Shown here: positions 1 to 8,542 of the stretch, piece by piece
Layout: every line of letters starts with the position of its first letter
Numbering within the stretch: the first letter of the stretch is position 1
Assembly: GCA_964500605.1 (NCBI GenBank)
Contig: CAZCOS010000023.1
Coordinates: forward strand, 1 to 30,581
Direction: 5' to 3'
DNA from: Sterolibacterium sp964500605
GTDB taxonomy: Bacteria > Pseudomonadota > Gammaproteobacteria > Burkholderiales > Rhodocyclaceae
Length of the DNA stretch: 30,581 nt
The notes under the pieces: model-generated
The model's database searches: none
Told to the model about the DNA's origin: nothing
The model's input: the letters and a program-made list of their open reading frames with translations, nothing else
Translations under genes and position numbers: made by a program

Positions 1-95
1 CCTTCAAGAGCTTGACGGCGGTGGCCCGGCACATCACCGGCCAGCACTGGAGCGGCCCCCTGTTCTTCGGCTTCGGCAAGGGATGTGCGCGATGA
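1..95 (+). CDS. DUF2924 family protein, C-terminal end only
   Basis: The window opens inside a reading frame (codons from position 3) that ends at TGA 93-95. The visible 30 residues include TAVARHITGQHWSGPLFFG, which resembles the conserved C-terminus of DUF2924 proteins. These small proteins usually sit directly upstream of large serine recombinases in phage-like and integrative elements, and their function is not established. The stop overlaps the recombinase ATG at 92 (ATGA), so the two are translationally coupled. Only the tail is visible, so the family call rests on a short motif plus this context. Confidence 0.7.
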   Translation, partial: FKSLTAVARHITGQHWSGPLFFGFGKGCAR

Positions 96-1471
96 ACGAA
101 ATCGCCACTACCCGCGCCCGCAAGCGCTGCGCCGTCTACTGCCGGGTATCCACGGACGAACGTCTCGACCAGGAATTCAATTCCATCGACGCCCAGAAGG
201 AGGCTGGCCACGCGTACATCGCCAGCCAGCGCGCCGAAGGCTGGATTCCGGTCACCGACGACTACGATGACCCCGGCTTCTCCGGCGGCAACACGGATCG
301 GCCCGCATTGAAACGCCTGCTGGCGGACATCGAGCGCGGCCTGATCGACATCGTCATTGTCTACAAGATCGACCGCCTGACACGCAGCCTCGCCGACTTC
401 GCCAAGATGGTGGAGTTGTTCGACCAGCGCGATGTAAGTTTCAGCGCCGTCACGCAGCAGATCAACTCGGCCACCTCAATGGGCAGGTTGATGCTCAACG
501 TCCTGTTGTCCTTCGCCCAGTTTGAGCGGGAGGTCACCGGCGAGCGCATCCGCGACAAGATCGCTGCCGCCAAGCGCAAGGGAATGTGGATGGGTGGGGT
601 GCCATCCATCGGCTACGACGTTGTGAACCGCCAGTTGCTTATCAACGAAGCCGAGGCGGCGGTAGTGCGCCGCATCTTCGAGGAGATGCTGACTATCGGC
701 TCACCGACGCAGATCGCCGCCAACCTGACCGCCGAAGGGATCACCACCAAGGCCTGGACGACGCAGGAGGGCCAGACCCGCAGCGGCACCCGCATCGACA
801 AGAAGTACCTGCACAAGCTGCTGCGCAATCGCATCTACCTTGGGGAGTTGTCGCACAAGGGAAACTGGTATCCCGGCGCACACCCGCCGATCATCGATCA
901 GACGCTTTGGGACGAGGTTCACGCGGTGCTGGCCAAGGACGGCCATGCCCGGTCGGTGGAAACCAAGATCAGGTCGCGCACCGACGCCTTGCTGCGCGGC
1001 CTGCTCTACACGCCATCGGGCGAGCGGATGTACCCGACCTACTCAAACAAGAGGGGGCACAAGTACCACTACTACGTGTCCAAGTCGGAAAGCCGCTTCG
1101 GCGCACCGGGCAAGAGCTACGAACGCCTGCCCGCGCCGGAGATCGAGGCGGCGGTCGTGGCCCAGATCCGCACGGTGCTGACCAGCCCCGAGTCCATCGC
1201 ATCGGTGGTGCGCCACATCCAGCGCAACGGGGCCCAGATAGACGAGGCCAGCACGGTGATGGCGATGGGGCGGCTCAGCGATGTGTGGGATCACCTGTTC
1301 CCGGTCGAGCGCCACCGCATCGCCAACCTGATGATCGAGCGCATCGACCTCGTCCATATCGGCGAGGTGCAAGGCATCAAGGTGAAGTGGCGTGAGTTGG
1401 GCTGGGACAAGTTGATCGGCGAGTTCGCGCCGAGGGAGATCGGTGCGGAACTGATGGAGGTCGATGCCTGA
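92..1471 (+). CDS. Large serine recombinase (resolvase/invertase superfamily)
   Basis: Site-specific DNA recombinase of about 459 residues, expected to integrate or excise a mobile element. The N-terminal resolvase domain (about residues 12-155) has the YCRVSTDE motif with nucleophile Ser20, and the conserved stretches YKIDRLTRS and FAQFEREVTGERIRDKI. A recombinase domain follows (about 165-290). The usual zinc-ribbon region (about 300-345) keeps the YxYYV-type pattern but has no cysteines; the only two in the protein are in CAVYC near the N-terminus. I chose ATG 92 because it gives ATGA overlap with the upstream stop and has AAGGG about 10 bases upstream. An in-frame ATG at 83 is possible. 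The stop overlaps the next start (TGATG), so this is one operon with the flanking small genes. Confidence 0.93.
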   Translation: MNEIATTRARKRCAVYCRVSTDERLDQEFNSIDAQKEAGHAYIASQRAEGWIPVTDDYDDPGFSGGNTDRPALKRLLADIERGLIDIVIVYKIDRLTRSLADFAKMVELFDQRDVSFSAVTQQINSATSMGRLMLNVLLSFAQFEREVTGERIRDKIAAAKRKGMWMGGVPSIGYDVVNRQLLINEAEAAVVRRIFEEMLTIGSPTQIAANLTAEGITTKAWTTQEGQTRSGTRIDKKYLHKLLRNRIYLGELSHKGNWYPGAHPPIIDQTLWDEVHAVLAKDGHARSVETKIRSRTDALLRGLLYTPSGERMYPTYSNKRGHKYHYYVSKSESRFGAPGKSYERLPAPEIEAAVVAQIRTVLTSPESIASVVRHIQRNGAQIDEASTVMAMGRLSDVWDHLFPVERHRIANLMIERIDLVHIGEVQGIKVKWRELGWDKLIGEFAPREIGAELMEVDA

Positions 1472-1833
1472 TGAACAGCGCGCTGGAAACTTTCGTGCCC
1501 CTGCACTTCAAGCGAAAGAAGGGAAAATTGATGGTCGACGGGAGGGAGGGGGAGCACGATGTCCGCATCATCGAAGCTGTGGCCCGGGCGATGCACTGGC
1601 ACGCCCTGCTCGACACGGGCGCGTTCAAGAGCGTAGTCGAAATCGCCAAGGCCGAAGGACTGATGCCGACCACGGTGGGCCGACTGCTGCGGCTGGCGCG
1701 GCTGGCTCCCGACATCATCGAGCAGTTGATGCAGGGATGCCAGCCCCGGAGGCTGACCCTGTTTTGGCTGATGCGAAACGACATCCCAGCCCTCTGGCCA
1801 GACCAGCGCCAGATGCTTGAACGATTCCGGTAG
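1471..1833 (+). CDS. Small helix-turn-helix protein of the recombinase module
   Basis: A 120-residue protein whose start overlaps the recombinase stop by one base. Residues about 55-85 (SVVEIAKAEGLMPTTVGRLL) look like a helix-turn-helix: AKAEG in the first helix, a turn, then a TTVGRLLRLARL recognition helix. The N-terminus begins ALETFVPLHFKRKKGK, and the next gene carries the related LETFVPWTLVRRGLKK. Proteins like this are often found after DUF2924 and serine recombinase genes. A role as directionality factor or local regulator is inferred, not shown. Confidence 0.7.
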   Translation: MNSALETFVPLHFKRKKGKLMVDGREGEHDVRIIEAVARAMHWHALLDTGAFKSVVEIAKAEGLMPTTVGRLLRLARLAPDIIEQLMQGCQPRRLTLFWLMRNDIPALWPDQRQMLERFR

Positions 1834-1841
1834 GAGGCAAA

Positions 1842-2318
1842 ATGACCAGCAAGAAACACTATGGCAAGCAGACAGGCCGCCCGATTACCCATGAACTCCC
1901 AACCCCCGCCGGAGGTGTACGACTGGAGACCTTCGTCCCCTGGACGCTGGTAAGGCGAGGGTTGAAGAAGCGGGTCATCACGCCATTGGACGCGCCGCAG
2001 GAGTTCTTGTCAGAGCCTCCCCAGGAGCGGGCGACTCAGGTGGCGGCACAAGATAGCGCGCTGATGCGGGCGCTCGGACTGGCACACCATTGGCAGCGCC
2101 TGCTGGACGAGGAGCGGGTAGCGTCCGTGGCCGACATCGCCAAGGCCGAGGGCATGGACGTGACGCAGGTGCGCCGTGTCATGCGGCTGACCCTGCTGGC
2201 CCCGGAGGTTATCGAACGGTTGGTGAGCGCGCCCGCCATCGTGCTGGAGCAGGTGATGCGCCGCCCCTGGCCCGACATCTGGATCGAGCAATCTAGAGTT
2301 CCGTTTCTCTCGACCTGA
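1842..2318 (+). CDS. Helix-turn-helix protein, paralogue of the preceding gene
   Basis: A 158-residue protein with a strong AGGAGG ribosome binding site (1832-1837) just before ATG 1842. It shares with its neighbour the N-terminal LETFVP segment followed by basic residues and the core VADIAKAEGMDVTQVRRVMRL with LLAPEVIERL. It is about 38 residues longer, with an N-terminal extension and a longer linker. The pair looks like a tandem duplication that has diverged. Predicted to bind DNA as part of the recombination module; the target is unknown. Its stop lies 20 bp from the convergent stop of the helicase gene on the other strand. Confidence 0.7.
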   Translation: MTSKKHYGKQTGRPITHELPTPAGGVRLETFVPWTLVRRGLKKRVITPLDAPQEFLSEPPQERATQVAAQDSALMRALGLAHHWQRLLDEERVASVADIAKAEGMDVTQVRRVMRLTLLAPEVIERLVSAPAIVLEQVMRRPWPDIWIEQSRVPFLST

Positions 2319-2338
2319 ACTCCACGAGCAACACACTC

Positions 2339-5300
2339 TCAATCTGCGGGTGGCTGAAGCGAAATCAGCCAGTCGGAAAAATCCGCCGACTCATGGTTAC
2401 CGCTCTGGCTAAGGCTGAATAAAAGATCCTCTTGGCGGGGTTGACCGAAAACCATCCGATAGAGAGCCAACCCTTGCTTCAGCCGCTTGAGCTTTCCAAC
2501 GTCCTTGCTGTATGGGAGCAGGGGAATGCGGCGCTCCACCCGGGCGGAACCTTCCTCGAAGATCCAATACGGGATGAGATCGGAATACCCATTTGATTTG
2601 CCTCGTGCAGCAATCTGGAAAAGGGCCTGCCACGGATCACTGCCCTCAAGATTCACAGTGAGAGCGGTCAGACCATACCGTTCAGCAACATTCTTTCTGA
2701 CCGCATGGCCCTTATAGCGATGAACACGGCCTTCGCGCTGTTCAAGATCAACGGGATTGGAAGGCAGGTTCCAATGGACCACCGCATGGCACCAAGTGTG
2801 GAAGTCCAACCCTTCCTGGCCAATTGAGGTCGACGCCAGAACGAATGGGCGAAACGGTGAATTGAAGGCATCCCTCACCGAGTCGGCACGAACGAGAGCT
2901 TGGTCATTGTCGTCTCGAATATCCCCGAATCGGAGCGCGAATCGACAGCGGGTATTGAAATCACCAAGACCAAAGCCGTCGCCGGACTTCTTTATTTCGT
3001 CGATTCGAATCTGTGCTGTCCGCAGTGACAACACCGATTGGATGCACTCGGCTATGCCAACGACCTGTTCTTCCGGGGAATGTTCTTGGAGACCCAAAGA
3101 TTCTCGAAGGACATGCACATATTCGTCGAGTACCGATTGGAGATTGCCATCGATACCGTACTGAAGCGTCAACCGCCAATAAGTGTCCTCGCCGGAGCCT
3201 CGCAGCATGGCAATCGTCTCCGGCATATTGAAAAGAGATCGGAAGCCGGATGCAATTCTGGCTGCAGCAGACAGCAGGTTCGGATCGGATGGATCGAGTT
3301 CGGCACCGATACGACGAAGTGCTCGCAACGCACACACGCCAGGACCGGCAAGAGCCAGATCGCAAAGCACATCGACAAGATCGTCGGGCTGAGGACCGAG
3401 AGGAATGCTGCCCTCTGCCATGCTAACCAGCAGGTCGATGTGATCTTTGAAACGGGTGCCTGATTCATGATCCGGTGTAGCGGATCTCCATCCTGAATCG
3501 CTCTTACACCAGTCCAACAACCCGTTATGAGAGTCGAGAAGAATTGGAGCCGCCCAGTACCATCGTTCATCAGCTCGCGCCCCTTCCCCTGCACAAGGCA
3601 GGGTTTCGACCAAACTACGGCAAATCGCCTTGACCTCGTTCCTCAGTTCCCTTGCGTCCATTGGTCCGCTCCCACGACACAGAGCAATCTCGAGCGGATC
3701 AATCTTGGTGGCAAGGGTTGGGGACGGCAGCAACCAGGCAACAACTGGCATACCAGTTAGGCGATTATCATTTGAGGCCACCGCAAACCGCAGCACTGGC
3801 TTGACCTTGTCATAGAGTTCGCTGTGGGAAACCGAGGTTCCGGCAACCATTTTCCGTTCGGCTTCGTAGGAACAGATTGACGCGACCGCGTCTGGAACAG
3901 CACTCCAAGAGGAAAACACAAGGGCTTTGGTCAAGGCATCCTTGTCCTGGTATGCGCCGCCAGGCTTGATGTACGGCATGGACGGCGGCATCCATAAAAG
4001 CTGCCACATGCCCTTATCGATCGTATCTTCGAAAAGTACGCGCATCCTCGGATTGGCAGGATCGAGAGCCTGATAACCTTCCAGCTGGTCCTTCGTTAGC
4101 AACTTCCCATTTGCCGATGAAAGAATTCCGCGAAGAGCGTCTGAAGGGGCATTCAACTGGGCATCGAGCTTATGCCTCAGCTCATAATGTTTCAGGAAAT
4201 TGATCAAGTACGGCGCAGACTTCCAGTATTCAATTGGCTCCCCGGCCTTAACGCAGGTTGCCACGGCATCAACCGTCGCGGCGTGCTGAATATCCGCTGG
4301 CGTAAGGGGAGCCATCCGCTCAATCTCGGTCAGCATTGAGTTGTGATCACGAGTCGTCGCTACTCGCTCCGTTCGACACATGACCTTCAGGAGGGATCGT
4401 TCAAGCTCGGCCTTTTTCCCCGAATGACATGCCGCCCCCTTGGAGCAAGCGTGGAGCGTCGTTCGATGTTCGGACAAAAGCCCTTTTACCTCATCAACCT
4501 TGCCGGAATCATTGAAGAGGAAGTTTAGTGTCCTGATGAAATCTGGATAGTGGTCGTCTTCGTCGTTTTCCTGGTCGAGGGTGAACATCTTGTAGGGCGT
4601 CGCGGAAAGCAGGAGAACGCGAACCTCGGGATGTTCAAAGAGCGCGGTCGCCAGCATGGAGGCTTCGTCATCGCCATCCAGCAGGTGCTTGAATCGTTGG
4701 AACTCATCAAGGATGACCAGATCGGGCTCAAGCGCGGAAAGGCACACTGAAGCCAGCTTGCTTCTGAGCTTTCCGATCAGGTCGTAGCGAAGCTCGGAGT
4801 CTTCCCAGGGGATTCTGCTGTAGTCCCGGTAACGAGCAAAGCGTTCACAGCCATCCTTCAGGGCCGCATACAGTTCGGCATCCTCAAGGACTGCTCGGCG
4901 GAAGGCCTTGGAAAGGTCTGCATCCAGATCCTCTGCTGAGAGGTTTTTGGCCTTAGCTCGCCAGTTTTCCTTACCTGCTGTCGCCTGAAGAATGTTGAGT
5001 AGGCCAACGCGCAGCCGTCTACGCCGTTCATTTTGCGCCAGAGGCAAGTCGTACAGCATCCGATAGAGAATCGCCCGTTCGTCAGCATGCCCGCCTCGAC
5101 TGCGGGCATGGTCGAAGGCTGTGCCGGGCGTCAGGCTGATGAAATTTACCTTGTTCTTTCGTAGCGAGCGTACTTGTCTGGGTAGGTACGTCAGGCGGGT
5201 AGCGATTGAAAAACCATCCGTGTCGCTGACATTGAGCCGATTGACATTCTGTGTCGCTATGGCGGCATTGGAGCAGATGTAGATCACATCGACCCGTTCC

Positions 5301-5503
5301 ACCTCGTCTTGAAGGTGCTCCAGGGTCTTGGCGATGATTCCCCGAGCGACAAGCGTTTTTCCGAGTCCTACTTCATCGGCAATCAGAAAACGGAAAGTTG
5401 GGTCATTGCCATAGAGCCGCTTGAAGACGTACTCGACGGTCCTCCTCTGGAAATCTTTCAGACCGGCCAAGGCGGGATCTGATAAAAAACGATTGCTATG
5501 CAT
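2339..5503 (-). CDS. zacC: SNF2-type superfamily 2 helicase, Azaca ZacC-like
   Basis: A 1054-residue ATPase predicted to translocate on nucleic acid during phage defence. Motif I is ADEVGLGKT (residues 42-50), motif II DEFQ (266-269), motif III LLSATP (298-303). A long insertion separates the two lobes. The second lobe ends with FVLASTSIGQEGLDF (motif V) and QREGRVHR (motif VI). I chose ATG 5503 (MHSNRF), preceded by GGGGAG with a short spacer and overlapping the stop of the upstream PLD gene; an ATG at 5527 has no such site. It is the last gene of the nine-gene operon. No clear terminator is visible in the 20 bp before the convergent gene. The Azaca symbol is from memory of a helicase, PLD and DUF6361 trio and should be checked. 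Confidence 0.88.
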   Translation of the reverse strand: MHSNRFLSDPALAGLKDFQRRTVEYVFKRLYGNDPTFRFLIADEVGLGKTLVARGIIAKTLEHLQDEVERVDVIYICSNAAIATQNVNRLNVSDTDGFSIATRLTYLPRQVRSLRKNKVNFISLTPGTAFDHARSRGGHADERAILYRMLYDLPLAQNERRRRLRVGLLNILQATAGKENWRAKAKNLSAEDLDADLSKAFRRAVLEDAELYAALKDGCERFARYRDYSRIPWEDSELRYDLIGKLRSKLASVCLSALEPDLVILDEFQRFKHLLDGDDEASMLATALFEHPEVRVLLLSATPYKMFTLDQENDEDDHYPDFIRTLNFLFNDSGKVDEVKGLLSEHRTTLHACSKGAACHSGKKAELERSLLKVMCRTERVATTRDHNSMLTEIERMAPLTPADIQHAATVDAVATCVKAGEPIEYWKSAPYLINFLKHYELRHKLDAQLNAPSDALRGILSSANGKLLTKDQLEGYQALDPANPRMRVLFEDTIDKGMWQLLWMPPSMPYIKPGGAYQDKDALTKALVFSSWSAVPDAVASICSYEAERKMVAGTSVSHSELYDKVKPVLRFAVASNDNRLTGMPVVAWLLPSPTLATKIDPLEIALCRGSGPMDARELRNEVKAICRSLVETLPCAGEGARADERWYWAAPILLDSHNGLLDWCKSDSGWRSATPDHESGTRFKDHIDLLVSMAEGSIPLGPQPDDLVDVLCDLALAGPGVCALRALRRIGAELDPSDPNLLSAAARIASGFRSLFNMPETIAMLRGSGEDTYWRLTLQYGIDGNLQSVLDEYVHVLRESLGLQEHSPEEQVVGIAECIQSVLSLRTAQIRIDEIKKSGDGFGLGDFNTRCRFALRFGDIRDDNDQALVRADSVRDAFNSPFRPFVLASTSIGQEGLDFHTWCHAVVHWNLPSNPVDLEQREGRVHRYKGHAVRKNVAERYGLTALTVNLEGSDPWQALFQIAARGKSNGYSDLIPYWIFEEGSARVERRIPLLPYSKDVGKLKRLKQGLALYRMVFGQPRQEDLLFSLSQSGNHESADFSDWLISLQPPAD

Positions 5504-7310
5504 CACGCTCCCCGATGGCAGATTCAAAAACCGTCCAGAGGTTTAAAAAGTCCTCGGGGATAATTGCATTTTGGCTTCCCTGGGATAGATCGCGAACCAG
5601 GCCCGAGATTTCCGCCAGTCTCTCCGGGTGTCGGCTGTACGTTCGGATCAGATCTTCAAGTAGCGGGATATCCTCACCGTCGGCCAACCGGGCCAACCAT
5701 TTGGCAAACCCGGAGCCACTACCTGGATCAAGTCCGGATACCCTGCCATCCCCCAGCAACAGCAGGAGATAACGCAGGAATCCCTCCTGATTGCTGATCA
5801 CGGTTTGCAAGATGGCAGAGTTGCGTTCTTCTGGAACGCCGGCAACGGGAATATTCAGAACAAACCGGGCCGTAACATCCGGATGGTTGGTCTTAAGCTC
5901 AAACGCGATAAGGCCCGTTATAGAAGAGGCGGAGAACTCTCCGAGGCCGATCCCACCGTGAGCATCGCCGTTAAGGATGTCCACCGCGAAGTCCCGAGTA
6001 ACGGTTATCGGCCACGCAGTAGCACTGACGATCCCCTCAAGAGATGGGATTTCTCCAATCAACACCAATGCCCACTGACCGTCCTTCGATCCCGGGCTGC
6101 ATTCGATGGACAGAGCTATTTCTGCTATCCGGGATCGAGCCCTCTCAACGGAGTCCTCAGCTGCTTGCCGGAGCGCATCAATCTCTGCCTCCTTACTCGT
6201 GTCGAAGTCGACAAGATATTCACCTAATCCGTCAGCGCCAAGAAGCGCGTCGATGCCACCGACTTTGCTCTTCCGGCCAACCAACCCGACCAGAATCTCG
6301 ACATTCTTCGAAGCATTCAGCGCCGCGTTGGTCGCATTCGCGGACCCCATGATTACATGGGTGTAGTCGGAATAGTACCGGGTCTCAAACAGATAGACCT
6401 TTGCATGAAGACCGGTCGCAAGCGGCTGCTCGGCAGCATCGTCATCTTCTCCATCCTCGGTTTCCGCCGCATCGTCCAAATGAAGACATTGCGTGAAGAG
6501 ATCGAGCGTCTCCTTCTTCAGGGCGGACAATGACTCCGGACGCGAGATGAGCGCATCAGCGGTCTTGGTTTTTTTCGCCAATGCTCGCAGCGCGTCGTCA
6601 GAACAGAATGGCGAGATAACGGCCATCCGATTCGCCATCGGAGGCTCCCAGTCAAACCCTTTCGTTCCCGGAAGATAAAAGGTCAGCTCGTCAAATCCAT
6701 CGGGGAGTTCCCATTGGACTTGATGCAGATCGTCCGCGAATCTGAAAGCTTGTTCGCTCCTGCTAGGTTCTGTTGTTCCAGTGGCCAGATCAGGAAGCGT
6801 TTTAAAGAAATGTGCCAGTGGTTTATTTGATTTGGACTTCCGGCCTGCAATCGTCCCTTCGATCTGAAGTGACAAATCCCATGACTGATCGGTGGTCATA
6901 TTCCTCGTCAGGACCACCAGGCGATACACCGCGTTGCTGCGATCAGGGCTCACAAAACGGATTGCCCATACTTTCGGATGGAAAACACCTCCGCCAGGGG
7001 CCGTTACCTCGACAACCATTTCCTCCAGAAACCCAAACAATGGGTTGGGCTTGCCGATATGGGGTACTTGAATCCGCCCTCGTTGCACATAGACGGTGAT
7101 GCGTTTCGAGTACCTGCGGATGGCTTCAAGCACAGATAATGGGTCAGGATCGGTCTGACCATCCGTCGCCATTAATGCCAGATAGACAGGAGCCTCAAGC
7201 AGTAAGGCTGGGTCCATCGAAAAGGTAGTCGCAACAGCCTCGTCGAAAATCATCCCCGGAGGCGGGGTCAATGCAGAGGTATAAAGGCTCCGGGAGTTTG
7301 GGTTCAGCAT
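5496..7310 (-). CDS. zacB: Phospholipase-D-like nuclease, Azaca ZacB-like
   Basis: A 604-residue protein with two PLD half-sites. The first has HPK (residues 111-113) followed by LVVLTRNMTTDQSWD. The second has HAK (302-304) followed by MGSANATNAALN (321-332), a clear HxK plus GSxN signature. An acidic stretch (about 279-294, rich in D and E) lies just before the second half-site. In defence systems such domains usually act as nucleases rather than lipases; that is inferred here. I chose ATG 7310 (MLNPNS) because GGGAGGAG lies just upstream and the start overlaps the DUF6361 stop. The frame stays open 33 codons further upstream, but inside the previous gene. The stop overlaps the helicase start, so the three genes are coupled. 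Confidence 0.87.
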   Translation of the reverse strand: MLNPNSRSLYTSALTPPPGMIFDEAVATTFSMDPALLLEAPVYLALMATDGQTDPDPLSVLEAIRRYSKRITVYVQRGRIQVPHIGKPNPLFGFLEEMVVEVTAPGGGVFHPKVWAIRFVSPDRSNAVYRLVVLTRNMTTDQSWDLSLQIEGTIAGRKSKSNKPLAHFFKTLPDLATGTTEPSRSEQAFRFADDLHQVQWELPDGFDELTFYLPGTKGFDWEPPMANRMAVISPFCSDDALRALAKKTKTADALISRPESLSALKKETLDLFTQCLHLDDAAETEDGEDDDAAEQPLATGLHAKVYLFETRYYSDYTHVIMGSANATNAALNASKNVEILVGLVGRKSKVGGIDALLGADGLGEYLVDFDTSKEAEIDALRQAAEDSVERARSRIAEIALSIECSPGSKDGQWALVLIGEIPSLEGIVSATAWPITVTRDFAVDILNGDAHGGIGLGEFSASSITGLIAFELKTNHPDVTARFVLNIPVAGVPEERNSAILQTVISNQEGFLRYLLLLLGDGRVSGLDPGSGSGFAKWLARLADGEDIPLLEDLIRTYSRHPERLAEISGLVRDLSQGSQNAIIPEDFLNLWTVFESAIGERDA

Positions 7311-8533
7311 TTCTCCTCCCGTTTCATTCCGTCGTACAGGTCGTTCAAAAGCACTTTCACATTCGGCCATCGATAGCCGAGTCTCCCAACGCCGGAGTAC
7401 CCGCCCCACTGCTCGAGCGCTCTCTGATTCTTGAATCGGGAACGAGTCCCCTTTAGTTTCATTTCTCTTCTTTTGATCAAGGTGAGCGCTTCGGCATTAG
7501 AAAGGAGGCCGCTGGGGGACTTCCGTGCATGGTCGATCCACTGCTGAACGAAGGATCTCGTTTGAGGGGTGATGGTGTGGCCATGCTCCATGGTCAACTC
7601 CCAAAGGCGGGTCACTGACCAGGAGCGAATCTCCTCCAGGGGGAGATTTGCGATCCATTCGTCGAAACTTGCCTGATGCTCGGCGACAAGGTCTTCATGG
7701 TTTCTAAGCTTGGCGAGCTGAACGTTGTACGAGAGCGCCGCTCCATGCATCACCTCCGAGAACAACCGTGCATGGGTTAGGAGTTCTTTATGCTGGTCGG
7801 AAAAACGACCGTAGTCCGGATGCTCCCATGGAGCTTGGGTGTCGGCAGGTTCGCAGTGCAATGCCAAGAACGAGAGAAGGCTGTTGGGGCAAGCGACCTG
7901 GAAACGATCCCGAATAAACTCGGCTTCTTCCCGCGATAGTGCGAAGTTCACCGTTGAAGGAAAATCTTTCGGAGGCGCTGGCAATCGAGGATGCCAACTG
8001 AGAGTGGCCATCCGCTGATCAACGTCGATATCGTCTCCTCGTGCCTTTGCGTCTTTCTCAAGAGTCTTTAAGGCATCCCGGCGGCGGTATGTTTCGTCGA
8101 CGCGCCTGTGATATTCGTCCTGGGAGAACGGCGTAATACGTATTCCCCATACGCCGAGACCGGCCCAGTAGACGGAGCTGGGTAACCGTTTGAGCCTCTT
8201 TCCTGCGGTTTTTCCAAATACACCAGCCTGATCATCGGAATCCATCAATGGCTGAACCAGATCTCTCTCCAGCTTGTCGGCCTGGATCGCAAAACTCTCA
8301 GCAGACAGCCGTTTTTCTTCCAGTGAATCGTAAATCCATGGAACGAAAAGCATGTAGCGAAGGCGTGTCTGGATCGTGCTTGTTCCTGGAAATAACTGAT
8401 CGGCAAAACTGTCCCGAACAGAACCCATTCCTAGCTCGTCGCGACTTTCCCGTTCCTGAAAAAGGGAGAGGATGCGTAATGTGCGCTCCCGTGCTTTCGA
8501 ATCGTGATCGATCCAAGAAAGTGTCGATGGCAT
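7304..8533 (-). CDS. zacA: DUF6361 family protein, Azaca ZacA-like
   Basis: A 409-residue protein with no catalytic motif that I can name. It starts MPSTLSWIDHD and has a conserved-looking early segment (SVRDSFADQLFPGTSTIQTRLRY split around residues 38-62, then MLFVPWIY), as I know it from DUF6361 proteins. These occur beside PLD-like and helicase genes. The C-terminus is basic (KRREMKLKGTRSRFKNQR), which would fit nucleic-acid contact. The start lies 9 bases after the stop of the UvrD-like gene, with only a weak GAGA ribosome site. The end overlaps the PLD gene. Function is unknown; as first gene of the Azaca-like trio it may be the recognition or scaffold subunit, which is an inference. Confidence 0.78.
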   Translation of the reverse strand: MPSTLSWIDHDSKARERTLRILSLFQERESRDELGMGSVRDSFADQLFPGTSTIQTRLRYMLFVPWIYDSLEEKRLSAESFAIQADKLERDLVQPLMDSDDQAGVFGKTAGKRLKRLPSSVYWAGLGVWGIRITPFSQDEYHRRVDETYRRRDALKTLEKDAKARGDDIDVDQRMATLSWHPRLPAPPKDFPSTVNFALSREEAEFIRDRFQVACPNSLLSFLALHCEPADTQAPWEHPDYGRFSDQHKELLTHARLFSEVMHGAALSYNVQLAKLRNHEDLVAEHQASFDEWIANLPLEEIRSWSVTRLWELTMEHGHTITPQTRSFVQQWIDHARKSPSGLLSNAEALTLIKRREMKLKGTRSRFKNQRALEQWGGYSGVGRLGYRWPNVKVLLNDLYDGMKREEKC

Positions 8534-8542
8534 AGATTGTTC

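Noticed and set aside
2319..2338. Terminator between the convergent helix-turn-helix and helicase genes
   Set aside because: Only 20 bp, with no stem and no T tract; nothing supports a terminator there.
5504..5527. Earlier ATG (5527) for the SNF2-type helicase
   Set aside because: It lacks a ribosome site and lies within the PLD gene. ATG 5503 has GGGGAG upstream and overlaps the PLD stop.
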